Source: a virus | Virus record (IMG/VR): IMGVR_UViG_3300025080_000078 | Coordinates: 1-21,132 of that record | Strand: one strand, 5' to 3' | DNA: 21,132 nt | In this document: positions 6,927 through 14,656 of the stretch, piece after piece | How the letters are laid out: the number at the start of each line of letters is the position of its first letter | Numbering within the stretch: the first letter of the stretch is position 1 | Notes under the pieces: generated by a model | What the model was told of the DNA's origin: nothing | Database searches by the model: none | What the model saw: only the letters and a program-made list of their open reading frames with translations | Translations under genes and position numbers: made by a program

Positions 6927-7907
6927 GTGGCTAAGACTCCATTTAAAAAAGTAACAAGCAGAGAGATCTACGGAGCGGACATATCCGGGCTGCAGGATGC
7001 GGTCAACAAACTGGAAACGGTGCTGGAGATGGACGTGGCAGCAATCGAGAATCATACACTTTCCCCTGTGGAAGATCAGCCGGAAGAAACTCTGCACCGG
7101 CGGATTTATGAGGGGGACATCCGCAACTGGCTGGAAAACCCCGCGCCTGTGGTCAGGCGCAACGGCGCAACCGTTCCCACAGGGGAATATATCCTGTATG
7201 CGGCGCAGGGCATGGTTGTCTTTCATGAGCAGCAACCCCCCGGCATAACAGTTACGTCAGATTTTTCTTATGTGCGCGATAGCTCGCCCTTTAGCGGCCA
7301 CGTGGGCGCGGGCGGTACAGCCCACGCCTCCGCGACGGCTGAAGCGGCCGGGTTTATGACGGCGGGCGACAAGCTGCGGCTGGATGCGCTGGACCTCTTG
7401 CGTTACCGGCGGCTCGGCTTATACCATGCCGGTATCACCGCCGCCGGTATGGCTCCTTTAACCACCTCGGCCAATAACATCGACCTGCTGCCGTTTTATG
7501 TGCCAGTCGCCCAGTCTTTCGACCGCGTCGCCGTCAACGTCACTACCGCCGCCGCGGGGAACGCGCGGCTCGGGGTATATGCCGACAGCGGCGCGATCTA
7601 TCCCGGCGCGCTTCTCCTTGACGCCGGGATCGTGACCACGGGTACGACGGGCATCAGGTGGCTGGAGGCAAATTTATCGCTCATGCCGGGCATTTACTGG
7701 CTGGCCCGCCTGCAGGACGCCGCGCCGAGCCTGCAGGGGCTTGCCAGCACGGGTATGCTTACGCTGGGCAGCGAGGATTTGGGCGCGGCCTGGATCACAG
7801 GTTACCGGCTAGCCAGGGCCTACGCTGACAGCTTTCCCGCCGTCTTTCCATTAGGCGCGGTGCATATCACCGGGGCCAGGCCGGCTGTTTTCCTAAGGAG
7901 GGCGTAG
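6927..7907 (+). CDS. Putative baseplate/fibre structural protein
   Basis: This 326-residue protein starts at GTG 6927 behind AAAGGAGG (6913-6920). Residues 1-60 are helical (SGLQDAVNKLETVLEMDVAAIEN). Residues 85-110 resemble the 'NG..V..G.Y.L....G.V.F....P' module of phage tip proteins. A GHVGAGGTAHASAT...GFMTAGDKLRLDAL linker of tail-fibre type follows (about 125-155), then a beta-rich C-terminal domain (about 180-320, RLGVYADSGAIYPGALLLD). It probably attaches at the tail tip and contributes to host recognition. No exact family is recognised. Confidence 0.7.
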   Translation: MAKTPFKKVTSREIYGADISGLQDAVNKLETVLEMDVAAIENHTLSPVEDQPEETLHRRIYEGDIRNWLENPAPVVRRNGATVPTGEYILYAAQGMVVFHEQQPPGITVTSDFSYVRDSSPFSGHVGAGGTAHASATAEAAGFMTAGDKLRLDALDLLRYRRLGLYHAGITAAGMAPLTTSANNIDLLPFYVPVAQSFDRVAVNVTTAAAGNARLGVYADSGAIYPGALLLDAGIVTTGTTGIRWLEANLSLMPGIYWLARLQDAAPSLQGLASTGMLTLGSEDLGAAWITGYRLARAYADSFPAVFPLGAVHITGARPAVFLRRA

Positions 7908-7909
7908 CA

Positions 7910-9373
7910 GTGTACAACACCGGCAAGCGGTATAACACAGGGCATCTTTACAATCGAATCCTTCTCCCCTGGCATCCGGTCTCCTGGTATGACCGGCTGG
8001 GTTTCGCCGTGCCTGTCGTCGTTAACAAGCAGCTGGAACCGGTCGCCCTCCTGCACGACGCTTATGAGATCATTGTGCACCAGACCCTGGGCAGCGAAGA
8101 CCGTCTGGAATTCAAGCTGCCTGTAAAGCCCGGCGTGGAAGCTTTGGAGACCGGTATGATTCTTGACTTGGCGGGGAGCGTTTACCGGGCGATGGTCCTC
8201 GCCAACGAGGAGGATGATGCGGGGGCCAGGTACTGGCAGGTTGAGGCCTGGGCGCTGTGGTACGATTTGCTGAAAGCTCCGGATACGCCCGCGCGGGAAT
8301 GGGAAAATGCCGTAGCGGCGGACGCGCTTACCTACCTCCTCTCCGATACGGGCTGGCAAGCGGGAAATTCTATCGCCTCTTCCGTCCGGCCCTTTGTTTT
8401 CCGCGGGGGCTGCAACCGCCTGGAAGCGCTGCGGGAGATGGAGCGCATCTTTCAAGTAGAATTAGATTTTCAGACGAAACAAAAGACGGTGTCGATCCGG
8501 GACGCCGCGGGAGAAGAACGCAACGTTTTCTTTATGCGGGGGAAAAACCTGCGCCGGGCCCAAGAGGAAAGAAACGCCATCGAGCAGGTGACCAGGGTTT
8601 ATCCCCGGGGCCGGGGCGGCCTGACGATTGCCACGGTTAATAACGGCATCCCCTATCTGGAGGCGGAGAGCGGCTACGATCCTCCTCCCTCCGCAGTTCT
8701 TATCGCGGAGGAATTCGCCGACCCCAACCAACTGAAAGAATATGCCCAGGCGTTTCTTTCCGCCTTATGCCAGGCGCAGGTAAGCTATGCGTGCGGCATT
8801 GTCGACCTCTCCGCCCTGACGGGTTATGAGGGGGAAAAGGTCAGCTTGGGAGACGTGGTGACGGTTTATGATGAGGACTCCGGCATCTATGTCAAGACAA
8901 GGGTTGTGCGCATGCGCTATTTTGTGGAGGAGCCTTGGCGGAGCGAAATCGAGCTGGCGGTTGTCCGCAAAGACCTGTCGGAGACGCTCAGCCAGGTTAA
9001 GCACTCCGTGGCTTTATTTGATACGGCGGATATGGTGGACAAAAAAGATATCGAGCAGCTCTCCGTCTTTAACCTGCTCTTAAATTCCAGAGCGGAGAGC
9101 GGTACCGCTTACTGGATAAACGACGGCTGGACGGTTGACAGCACAAAAGGACATTCGGGCAGAGCGTCTTTTCAAGCTGCGGGCGCGCTTGGCGTATCCA
9201 AGACACTGACGCAAACCGTGCATCCCGCCCACCGGGACAGCTATGTGTTAAGCCTGCGGGCAGCCTTAGAAAATATTCAGCTAGGGCCAAGCGGCAGGGT
9301 CGGCGTTGAATTGGTCATCCATTACGAGGACGGAAGCAGCGAAACGCAGTTTGTTTCCCTTGTTCTTGAGTAA
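7910..9373 (+). CDS. Tail-associated (Tal-like) tail tip protein
   Basis: This 487-residue protein starts at GTG 7910 with AAGGAGG (7895-7901) inside the end of the previous gene. It begins with a tandem YNTGKRYNTGHLYNR motif often seen in clostridial prophage tail proteins. Residues about 40-360 follow the prophage-tail (Tal/gp18) layout: LVNEEDD-like strands, RPFVFRGGCNRLEALREMERIF, and DLSALTGYEGEKVSLGDVVTVYDE...RVVRMRY, then a helical SETLSQVKHSVALFDTADMVDKKD linker. Residues about 370-487 form a jelly-roll-like, possibly carbohydrate-binding domain. No peptidase motif is obvious, so lytic activity is not claimed. Confidence 0.8.
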   Translation: MYNTGKRYNTGHLYNRILLPWHPVSWYDRLGFAVPVVVNKQLEPVALLHDAYEIIVHQTLGSEDRLEFKLPVKPGVEALETGMILDLAGSVYRAMVLANEEDDAGARYWQVEAWALWYDLLKAPDTPAREWENAVAADALTYLLSDTGWQAGNSIASSVRPFVFRGGCNRLEALREMERIFQVELDFQTKQKTVSIRDAAGEERNVFFMRGKNLRRAQEERNAIEQVTRVYPRGRGGLTIATVNNGIPYLEAESGYDPPPSAVLIAEEFADPNQLKEYAQAFLSALCQAQVSYACGIVDLSALTGYEGEKVSLGDVVTVYDEDSGIYVKTRVVRMRYFVEEPWRSEIELAVVRKDLSETLSQVKHSVALFDTADMVDKKDIEQLSVFNLLLNSRAESGTAYWINDGWTVDSTKGHSGRASFQAAGALGVSKTLTQTVHPAHRDSYVLSLRAALENIQLGPSGRVGVELVIHYEDGSSETQFVSLVLE

Positions 9374-9386
9374 AGGAGCAAGCGCC

Positions 9387-9572
9387 ATGTCATTTTTCGA
9401 GTCTTATTTGCAGTCTGTGTCCCCAACCAAAAAAGTTGAGAAAATCGAAGTCCGCCTTTGCCTGGAGGACGCAAGCGGCCAGGTAAATGTCGCCGACATC
9501 GTGCTGCAGGGCGGCGGGCTGGCCACTTTGTGGAACGGCCATGCCGCGGAGCTTCGCTTCTCCTTTGAGTAG
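9387..9572 (+). CDS. Small tail-region protein (61 aa)
   Basis: The start is ATG 9387 with AAAGGAG at 9372-9378; longer forms would run into the preceding gene. The protein has the segment DASGQVNVADIVLQGGGLATLW, which resembles the end of a common phage beta-sandwich ('TDI.LQ.G..ATGW'). The next gene carries a similar DAAGSFSFTDVMLQEGRHLTGY. The role is unknown, and it is probably a tail-tip accessory. It may be a truncated copy of the neighbour's N-terminal module. Confidence 0.6.
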   Translation: MSFFESYLQSVSPTKKVEKIEVRLCLEDASGQVNVADIVLQGGGLATLWNGHAAELRFSFE

Positions 9573-9580
9573 GTGAGAAA

Positions 9581-10213
9581 ATGAAACGCTATTTGTTTCG
9601 TTTCGCGCCGGAAAAGGAAAAGCGGGTGGCAAGTATCCGGGTTGACGCGCTAATGTCTGACGCCGCGGGCTCTTTTTCGTTTACGGACGTCATGCTCCAG
9701 GAAGGCAGGCATTTAACCGGCTACACCCAGAACACCAAGGAGATGCTGCAAAAACTGCGCGAAAACGGCAGTCCGGCTCAGCCGAAACACTACAACGCCG
9801 TGGTACGGGGCGCTAAAACCTTGATTGTCCCCAACCGCGGCGCCTACTGGGCGGTGGAGCTGGGGGCGGTAATCGTGCCCACGGCCCTGGACTTTCGCAT
9901 CAGGGCAAAGGAAAACTTGAGCAGAGGCATCGCCTTGGGGCAGAACCGGCTTACAAGGCTTTTTTATTTTCCGGGGGAACTGGCGAGTAACCAGGAGTTA
10001 GAGGTTATCGGCACTGACCGGCAAGTATTACAAAATAGCAGCCCCGTTCAGTTTAAAGGTCGGTTCCTCTATGCCGCTTGGGGGAATCCCCGCTTCCCCG
10101 TTACTCTCCTGGGGCTGGACGCAGGGCAGACAGCTCCGCGGCCGGAGCCTTCGGCCAGGATGATCATAGAGCTGCAGGAATGGCAGCTCTCGGAAGGGGG
10201 GAAACGGATATGA
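9581..10213 (+). CDS. Phage tail-region protein of unknown function
   Basis: This 210-residue protein starts at ATG 9581 behind AGGTGA. Residues 15-60 hold the FTDVMLQEGRHLTGY module shared with the 61-residue neighbour. The middle contains KHYNAVVRGAKTLIVPNRG and LDFRIRAKENLSRGIALGQNRLTRLFYFPG, which look like beta strands of a structural protein. It ends RMIIELQEWQLSEGGKRI. The gene overlaps the next by ATGA (10210-10213), so it probably belongs to the same tail-tip complex as the GH18-like protein. No known family is recognised. Confidence 0.7.
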   Translation: MKRYLFRFAPEKEKRVASIRVDALMSDAAGSFSFTDVMLQEGRHLTGYTQNTKEMLQKLRENGSPAQPKHYNAVVRGAKTLIVPNRGAYWAVELGAVIVPTALDFRIRAKENLSRGIALGQNRLTRLFYFPGELASNQELEVIGTDRQVLQNSSPVQFKGRFLYAAWGNPRFPVTLLGLDAGQTAPRPEPSARMIIELQEWQLSEGGKRI

Positions 10214-12720
10214 GCGGCATGCGGCAGGAAGGCCGGGGCTTTATGTCCTGGTCTTTTTTAAAGACTACCCGGGCCAGGCAGGAGTGGCGGGATTACGGCG
10301 ACAGGCTGACACACATGGGGCTGTTTGATTTTCTTGTGCCTGACAATACCGGCAGGATTGAGGGCACTATCCCCGCCGCTGATCTGGTAAGGGTCGGCCG
10401 CTGGCCACATATCACCCACTTGTTGACGGTCAGAAACGATGGCATCCTTTCCCGCTTTCGGGCCATCGTAGAGAACACCAACGGGGCGCAGGACATGTTT
10501 ATCAGCGAACTGCACCGTATTTTAGACATGTATCCCATCGCCGCCGGAGTGGACATCGACCTGGAAAAAGGGCTGAACGACAACCCGGACGGCGTGGTGG
10601 CCCTGGCGAAGCGCATCTACGAGAGCATCAAAAACCGACCGTCCCAGCGCTATGTGCATTGGGACTTGCCCCCGATGACTGGGGACGGCGTTCCATCCTG
10701 GGAGCGCTGGTGCGATTACCGCCGGATGGAGCCTTACTTTGATACCTGCGTGATTATGAGCTATGCCTTTGCCTGGGCGGGCAGCGCCCCCGGACCCATC
10801 AGCCCGGGGTGGTGGATGGAAGAAATCTATGACTACGCGGTGACGCGAATACCAAAGGGGAAAATCTTTCTCGGCATCCCCGGTTTTGGCTTCAACTGGC
10901 GCATTGATAGGCGTCCTGTCACAGGTGCTTACCGGGGCAGCGGCGGCACCTTCCTCGCCTGGCTTGGCTGGCAGCAGGGGGACTTTACTTATCATGAGCT
11001 GCAGCCGCGCCTCCCCTTTGCCGGTTTTCTGGACGAGGACAGCCAAAGCCCATACCTTCTCCTGCACATCTACGATTACCAGGAAGGCATGGACGCGGCG
11101 CGGACTACAAGCCCCATCTTTAAGGTTTCCGGCCAGGCGGGCCGGGTCAGACGAAATTACCTGGTCGCTTACGAGAAAGAGCCACGCTATGAGTTTACCG
11201 GGCAGGTCGCGGACAGGACAGGCAGCAGCTTTGATGAGATTACCGGCGCTATGCAAGTGGGCAGCGGCTGGATTTCTCCCAGGGCGCCCCAGCTTCTCCC
11301 CGTCCCGCCGGGTTCGCCGCCGGGAACTCAACCTGTGATGGAAGAAGAGGGCCTGGCCATCTTCTCGTTTTCCGTCCCCCAGTCGGGGGAATATGACCTG
11401 GCGGTAAGGGTGAATTGCCCCTGGTGGAACCGTCAGCTTTTGCAGCTGCGGCTAAACGGAACACCCATACAAATCGGACCGTTTCCCGACTGGTATCCCC
11501 TTCATCGCCGCACCCACTGGCTAAAGACTGGGAGCTTTCACCTGTCCGCCGGAAGCCACACCCTGGAAGTGCTGGGCGCGGGCAGCCAATACGGCACCCA
11601 GTTCTGGGGCTTTAGGGTCTGCTCACAGTTCAGCTTCAGCATGACCGGCGGAGAGGCGGAATTTGCCCTCACCCCGAGGAGACTAAAAAACGTAAACGGC
11701 AGCTGCGTACTGCCGGAGCAGTTTATTATAACTCCCGAAGTACTGCGAAGCGCTCCGGAGCACGCCTGGGTCTGGTATGACGACTTCCGGGACAACACGC
11801 TTGCCTTCTACAACCGTAGCGGCGGGGCTTGGAGCGTTGATACGGACCCGGCAAGGAGAATACTGATTCAGTCCGACCATGCAAGCGCTGATGCCCAGGC
11901 GCACCTATCCTATTATGGGTTTGGCGACTTAAATATCCGGGCCAGATTGCGCATGACGGCGGGGAGCGGCACTATGGGTGTGGTTTTCAAAGCTCAGGGA
12001 GCAAACGATCTATATCTGTTTTTGCTGCGGCGCAGCACGCAGACGGCGGAGCTGTGGCAAAGGACTGGCGGGATATGGACAAGGCTGCAGTCGGACGTAG
12101 CACAGAGTGTGAGACTGAATACCTGGTATACCCTGCGGATGCGAAGTCGAGGGAACGAGTTGCACTGCTGGGTAGGGACAACCAGGGTGTTTAATTTGAC
12201 GGCAACTCTCCCCGTCTCTGGTGGGTTTGGGCTGCGCACAAGCGGTGCGGCCTGTGAGTGCGGTTTGCTGGACGCGGGAGACCCCTATACTTATGTGCCG
12301 CAGGAAGCCCTTGACGTGGCTCTGCCGGATGGCCAAAGCCAGACACTGGGGCGCATTCAGCGCAGTGGCGTGACATGGCTTGAACCTTGGGACTATTTCC
12401 GCTTTGAAGGTCCCGGGGAAGAATCAGCGACCAGGCAAGAAAGCATCTCCACAGATTTTGACTATCTGCACACCGATTCTTTCGCGGCCTTCGACAGCGA
12501 CAGGGCTGTTACATTCCGGCTGCGCGACCGGGGGCTGTGGCTTACTCAGCTTTTCCTGGGAGACGCAAAGGGTTTCTCCATCGCCCATTATTCCGATGCC
12601 GAGCATTTCGATATGCTGGCCAACCTCGCAAAACACAGATGGGGCCTGAAAGGCATCGGATTATGGGCGCTCGGGCACCAAGACCCGCTGGTATTTCGAT
12701 TGCGTTCAGGAGTCGTTTGA
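10210..12720 (+). CDS. GH18-like tail hydrolase with carbohydrate-binding modules
   Basis: This 836-residue protein has a chitinase-like (GH18) core in residues about 30-240. It shows GVDIDLE with the likely catalytic Glu at 119 and Asp at 115 and 117, then CVIMSYAFAWAGSAPGP and KIFLGIPGFGFNW. The first Asp of the usual DGxDxDxE is Ala112. Residues about 350-475 resemble a CBM6/35-type sandwich, and about 520-690 a LamG/concanavalin-like fold. The end, AHYSDAEHFDMLANLAKHRWGLKGIGLWALGHQDP, looks like the last strand and helix of a GH18 barrel (Trp819), so the barrel may be split by the inserted modules. It is probably a tail-borne enzyme cutting cell-surface glycan. The start at 10210 overlaps the previous stop; an upstream extension of the frame lies inside that gene. 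Confidence 0.85.
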   Translation: MSGMRQEGRGFMSWSFLKTTRARQEWRDYGDRLTHMGLFDFLVPDNTGRIEGTIPAADLVRVGRWPHITHLLTVRNDGILSRFRAIVENTNGAQDMFISELHRILDMYPIAAGVDIDLEKGLNDNPDGVVALAKRIYESIKNRPSQRYVHWDLPPMTGDGVPSWERWCDYRRMEPYFDTCVIMSYAFAWAGSAPGPISPGWWMEEIYDYAVTRIPKGKIFLGIPGFGFNWRIDRRPVTGAYRGSGGTFLAWLGWQQGDFTYHELQPRLPFAGFLDEDSQSPYLLLHIYDYQEGMDAARTTSPIFKVSGQAGRVRRNYLVAYEKEPRYEFTGQVADRTGSSFDEITGAMQVGSGWISPRAPQLLPVPPGSPPGTQPVMEEEGLAIFSFSVPQSGEYDLAVRVNCPWWNRQLLQLRLNGTPIQIGPFPDWYPLHRRTHWLKTGSFHLSAGSHTLEVLGAGSQYGTQFWGFRVCSQFSFSMTGGEAEFALTPRRLKNVNGSCVLPEQFIITPEVLRSAPEHAWVWYDDFRDNTLAFYNRSGGAWSVDTDPARRILIQSDHASADAQAHLSYYGFGDLNIRARLRMTAGSGTMGVVFKAQGANDLYLFLLRRSTQTAELWQRTGGIWTRLQSDVAQSVRLNTWYTLRMRSRGNELHCWVGTTRVFNLTATLPVSGGFGLRTSGAACECGLLDAGDPYTYVPQEALDVALPDGQSQTLGRIQRSGVTWLEPWDYFRFEGPGEESATRQESISTDFDYLHTDSFAAFDSDRAVTFRLRDRGLWLTQLFLGDAKGFSIAHYSDAEHFDMLANLAKHRWGLKGIGLWALGHQDPLVFRLRSGVV

Positions 12721-12780
12721 TGATGGCAGGGCGCTCTTGCGCAGCTTAACTCCGCACACGGGGAAAGGGGGTAATTTTCA

Positions 12781-13191
12781 ATGAAAGTATTCTGGAACTG
12801 GGTACAGGCGGCATTTGCCGCCATCGGTGGCTTTCTCGGCTGGTTTTTGGGCGGTCTGGACGGCTTTCTCTACGCCCTAATCGCCTTTGTGGCCATCGAC
12901 TATCTGACCGGCCTCATGTGCGCAATTGCCGACAAAAAGCTCTCCAGCGAGATCGGCGCCAGGGGCATCTTTAAGAAGGTAATCATCTTTGCACTGGTGG
13001 GCGTGGGGCATATCGTCGACAGCCAGGTGCTCGGGCAGGCGCAGACCATTCGGACGACGGTGATCTTCTTTTACCTGACCAACGAGGGTATTTCGATTCT
13101 GGAGAACGCAGCCGCTCTCGGGCTGCCCGTGCCGGAGAAGCTAAAAGAAGTCCTGGCGCGGCTGCACGAGTCTAAGGAGGGTACGAGATGA
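12781..13191 (+). CDS. Phage holin (Phage_holin_4 / toxin-secretion holin family)
   Basis: This 136-residue protein has hydrophobic segments near residues 8-28, 30-50 and 64-82. Between them are FVAIDYLTGLMCAIADKKLSSEIGARGIFKK and, later, TNEGISILENAAALGLPVPEKLKEVL. The D-Y-x-T-G and S-x-x-G-x-x-G-I-x-K-K motifs identify the holin family common in clostridial prophages. It forms membrane lesions that release the endolysin. A purine-rich AAAGGGGG precedes the start. Its stop overlaps the amidase start (ATGA at 13188-13191). Confidence 0.92.
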   Translation: MKVFWNWVQAAFAAIGGFLGWFLGGLDGFLYALIAFVAIDYLTGLMCAIADKKLSSEIGARGIFKKVIIFALVGVGHIVDSQVLGQAQTIRTTVIFFYLTNEGISILENAAALGLPVPEKLKEVLARLHESKEGTR

Positions 13192-13931
13192 ATCTGCGCA
13201 GGCTGATACTCACTAACAACGCCTGCTACAAAGCAGGCAGAACGATTACGCCGCGAGGCATCATGGCTCACTCCACCGGGGCGAACAACCCGTGGCTAAG
13301 GCGCTATGTGGGCCCGGACGACGGGCTGCTGGGTGTTAATCGGCACAACAACCACTGGAACCAGGACAGGCCGGAGGGCAGGCAGGTCTGCGTCCATGCC
13401 TTTATCGGCAAGCTGGCCGATGGCTCAATTGCCACTTACCAGACTTTGCCGTGGAATCATCGCGGCTGGCATTGCGGCAGAGGATTAAAAGGCTCAGGTA
13501 ATGATACGCATATCTCCTTTGAGATTTGCGAGGATGGACTAGACGACGCCGTTTATTTCAACGCCGTCTACAAGGAAGCCGCTGACCTGTGCGCTTTCCT
13601 CTGCAAGGAGTACACCCTTGATCCAATGGCTGACGGCATTATCATCGGGCATTATGAAGGGCATAGGCGCGGCATCGCTTCCAACCACGCAGACCCCGGC
13701 CACTGGCTTCCAAGGCACGGGAAGTCGATGGACACCTTTCGCTCTGAAGTCACAAGGCTACTCACTGCGAGCGAAACGCCCAAACCACCTAAACCCGCTC
13801 CTCCGCCGACAGAACCGAAGAAACTGTACCGCATTCAAGTCGGGGCGTTCAACTCCAAGGCAAATGCCGACACGATGCTCGCCAGGGTAAAGGCGGCGGG
13901 GTTTGTCGACGCCTTCATCAAAACCGAATAA
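13188..13931 (+). CDS. N-acetylmuramoyl-L-alanine amidase endolysin with SPOR domain
   Basis: This 247-residue endolysin has an Amidase_2-type domain in residues 1-185. It shows MAHSTG (probable zinc ligand His28), WNHRGWHCGRG, THISFEICED, and NHADPGHW with a second probable ligand His172. A proline-rich linker (PKPPKPAPPPTEPKK) leads to a C-terminal SPOR-like domain (about 211-247, LYRIQVGAFNSKANADTMLARVKAAGF), which binds denuded peptidoglycan glycan strands. It cleaves the amide bond between MurNAc and the stem peptide. Translation is coupled to the holin, and a strong terminator follows. Confidence 0.93.
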   Translation: MNLRRLILTNNACYKAGRTITPRGIMAHSTGANNPWLRRYVGPDDGLLGVNRHNNHWNQDRPEGRQVCVHAFIGKLADGSIATYQTLPWNHRGWHCGRGLKGSGNDTHISFEICEDGLDDAVYFNAVYKEAADLCAFLCKEYTLDPMADGIIIGHYEGHRRGIASNHADPGHWLPRHGKSMDTFRSEVTRLLTASETPKPPKPAPPPTEPKKLYRIQVGAFNSKANADTMLARVKAAGFVDAFIKTE

Positions 13932-13956
13932 TTCGCGCGTTTCGGTTGCCAACTGA

Positions 13957-13991
13957 CCCCTCGCTGTCCTGTGGATGGTGAGGGGTTTTTT
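13957..13991 (+). terminator. Rho-independent terminator after the lysis cassette
   Basis: CCCCTCGC (13957-13964) pairs with GTGAGGGG (13978-13985) with one G-T wobble, a 13-nt loop and TTTTTT (13986-13991). It should stop late transcription before the integration cassette. Confidence 0.85.
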
Positions 13992-13999
13992 CCTTTTCC

Positions 14000-14013
14000 C
14001 CTCCGAATGGAGG
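14000..14013 (+). promoter_or_regulatory. Hairpin that could hide the ribosome binding site at 14009-14013
   Basis: CCTCC (14000-14004), GAAT, GGAGG (14009-14013) form a perfect 5-bp hairpin in which the right arm is the Shine-Dalgarno of the gene at 14021. It would lower initiation unless opened. Whether it folds in vivo, with only a 4-nt loop, is unproven. Confidence 0.45.
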
Positions 14014-14020
14014 CAATCGT

Positions 14021-14424
14021 ATGACCAACACGCAAAAACAGCGAATCGAATACTTACGCGGCAAAGGTGAGAGCTACGCCGCTATCGCCGACACAATCGG
14101 CGTATCCGAAAACACCGTCAAGTCCTACTGCCGCCGGAACAATATCGGCATCGGTGTGAAAGCCGAACAAGCCGCCACTGAGGACGCTTGTGCAAACTGC
14201 GGCCATCCCCTTGAACATACGCCGGGGTCGAAGCGGAAGCGCTTCTGCTCTGACAGGTGCCGTATGGCTTGGTGGAAGGCGCACCCTGAAGCCGTGAACC
14301 GCAAGGCGGTTTACCGTTTCGTCTGCCCGGCCTGCGGAGTAGGATTCGAAAGCTATGGCAACGCCGCCGCAAATACTGCTCCAGGGCTTGTTTCGGAGCG
14401 GCGAGGAAGGCTTCCGATGAGTAA
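14021..14424 (+). pseudogene. HTH plus zinc-finger protein, frameshifted near 14361-14370
   Basis: Residues 1-45 form a helix-turn-helix (SYAAIADTIGVSENTVKSYCRRN). A zinc finger follows with C57, C60, C76 and C80 (KRKRFCSDRCRMAWW), and a second begins with C102 and C105. After Asn114 the frame loses sense. One frame over, from 14365, the DNA reads RRKYCSRACFGAARKASDE and stops at 14422-14424, supplying exactly the missing Cys pair. A one-base loss around 14361-14368 has therefore fused this gene in frame with the next; the uninterrupted reading frame runs 14021-14656. Such HTH/zinc-finger genes head recombinase operons in clostridial elements, perhaps as regulators. A sequencing error cannot be excluded. 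Confidence 0.75.
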
Positions 14425-14656
14425 AGACGAGGTAATCCTACGCTACAAGTCAGCGATGGCAGTGTTCAAAAACTGGCTCTCCGAAGGCGTGATTTCCGGT
14501 GACGACCTGCTGGCAATAGACACAATGCTCGCCCAAAAGTACGGTTTATCCTCGTGCAGTATATTCCTCGAAAATGACTTGCTATGTAAGGAAAAAAGAG
14601 TGATATATGGTAGTGCGAAAGGAGGCCGTTATGGGCAGAAAGATAACGAAAATTAA
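14417..14656 (+). CDS. Small SHOCT-like protein of the recombinase operon
   Basis: This 79-residue protein starts at ATG 14417 with AGGAAGG (14404-14410) 6 nt upstream: MSKDEVILRYKSAMAVFKNWLSEGVISGDDLLAIDTMLAQKYGLSSCSIF. The helical 'F.NWLSEG.I...DL..ID..LA.KYGL' resembles the small SHOCT-like proteins often found between the HTH gene and the recombinases. Restoring the upstream frame makes an 8-nt overlap ATGAGTAA with that gene, a normal coupled arrangement. Its end overlaps the first recombinase by 26 nt. The function is unknown. Confidence 0.65.
   Translation: MSKDEVILRYKSAMAVFKNWLSEGVISGDDLLAIDTMLAQKYGLSSCSIFLENDLLCKEKRVIYGSAKGGRYGQKDNEN

Noticed and set aside
10522-11331. 269-residue minus-strand frame inside the GH18-like gene
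   Set aside because: Shadow of a GC-rich gene; the opposite frame has clear GH18 motifs.
14021-14656. Single 211-residue HTH/zinc-finger protein
   Set aside because: The uninterrupted frame is an accident of a one-base shift; the second zinc finger is completed in the next frame and the C-terminal part has its own RBS and start.
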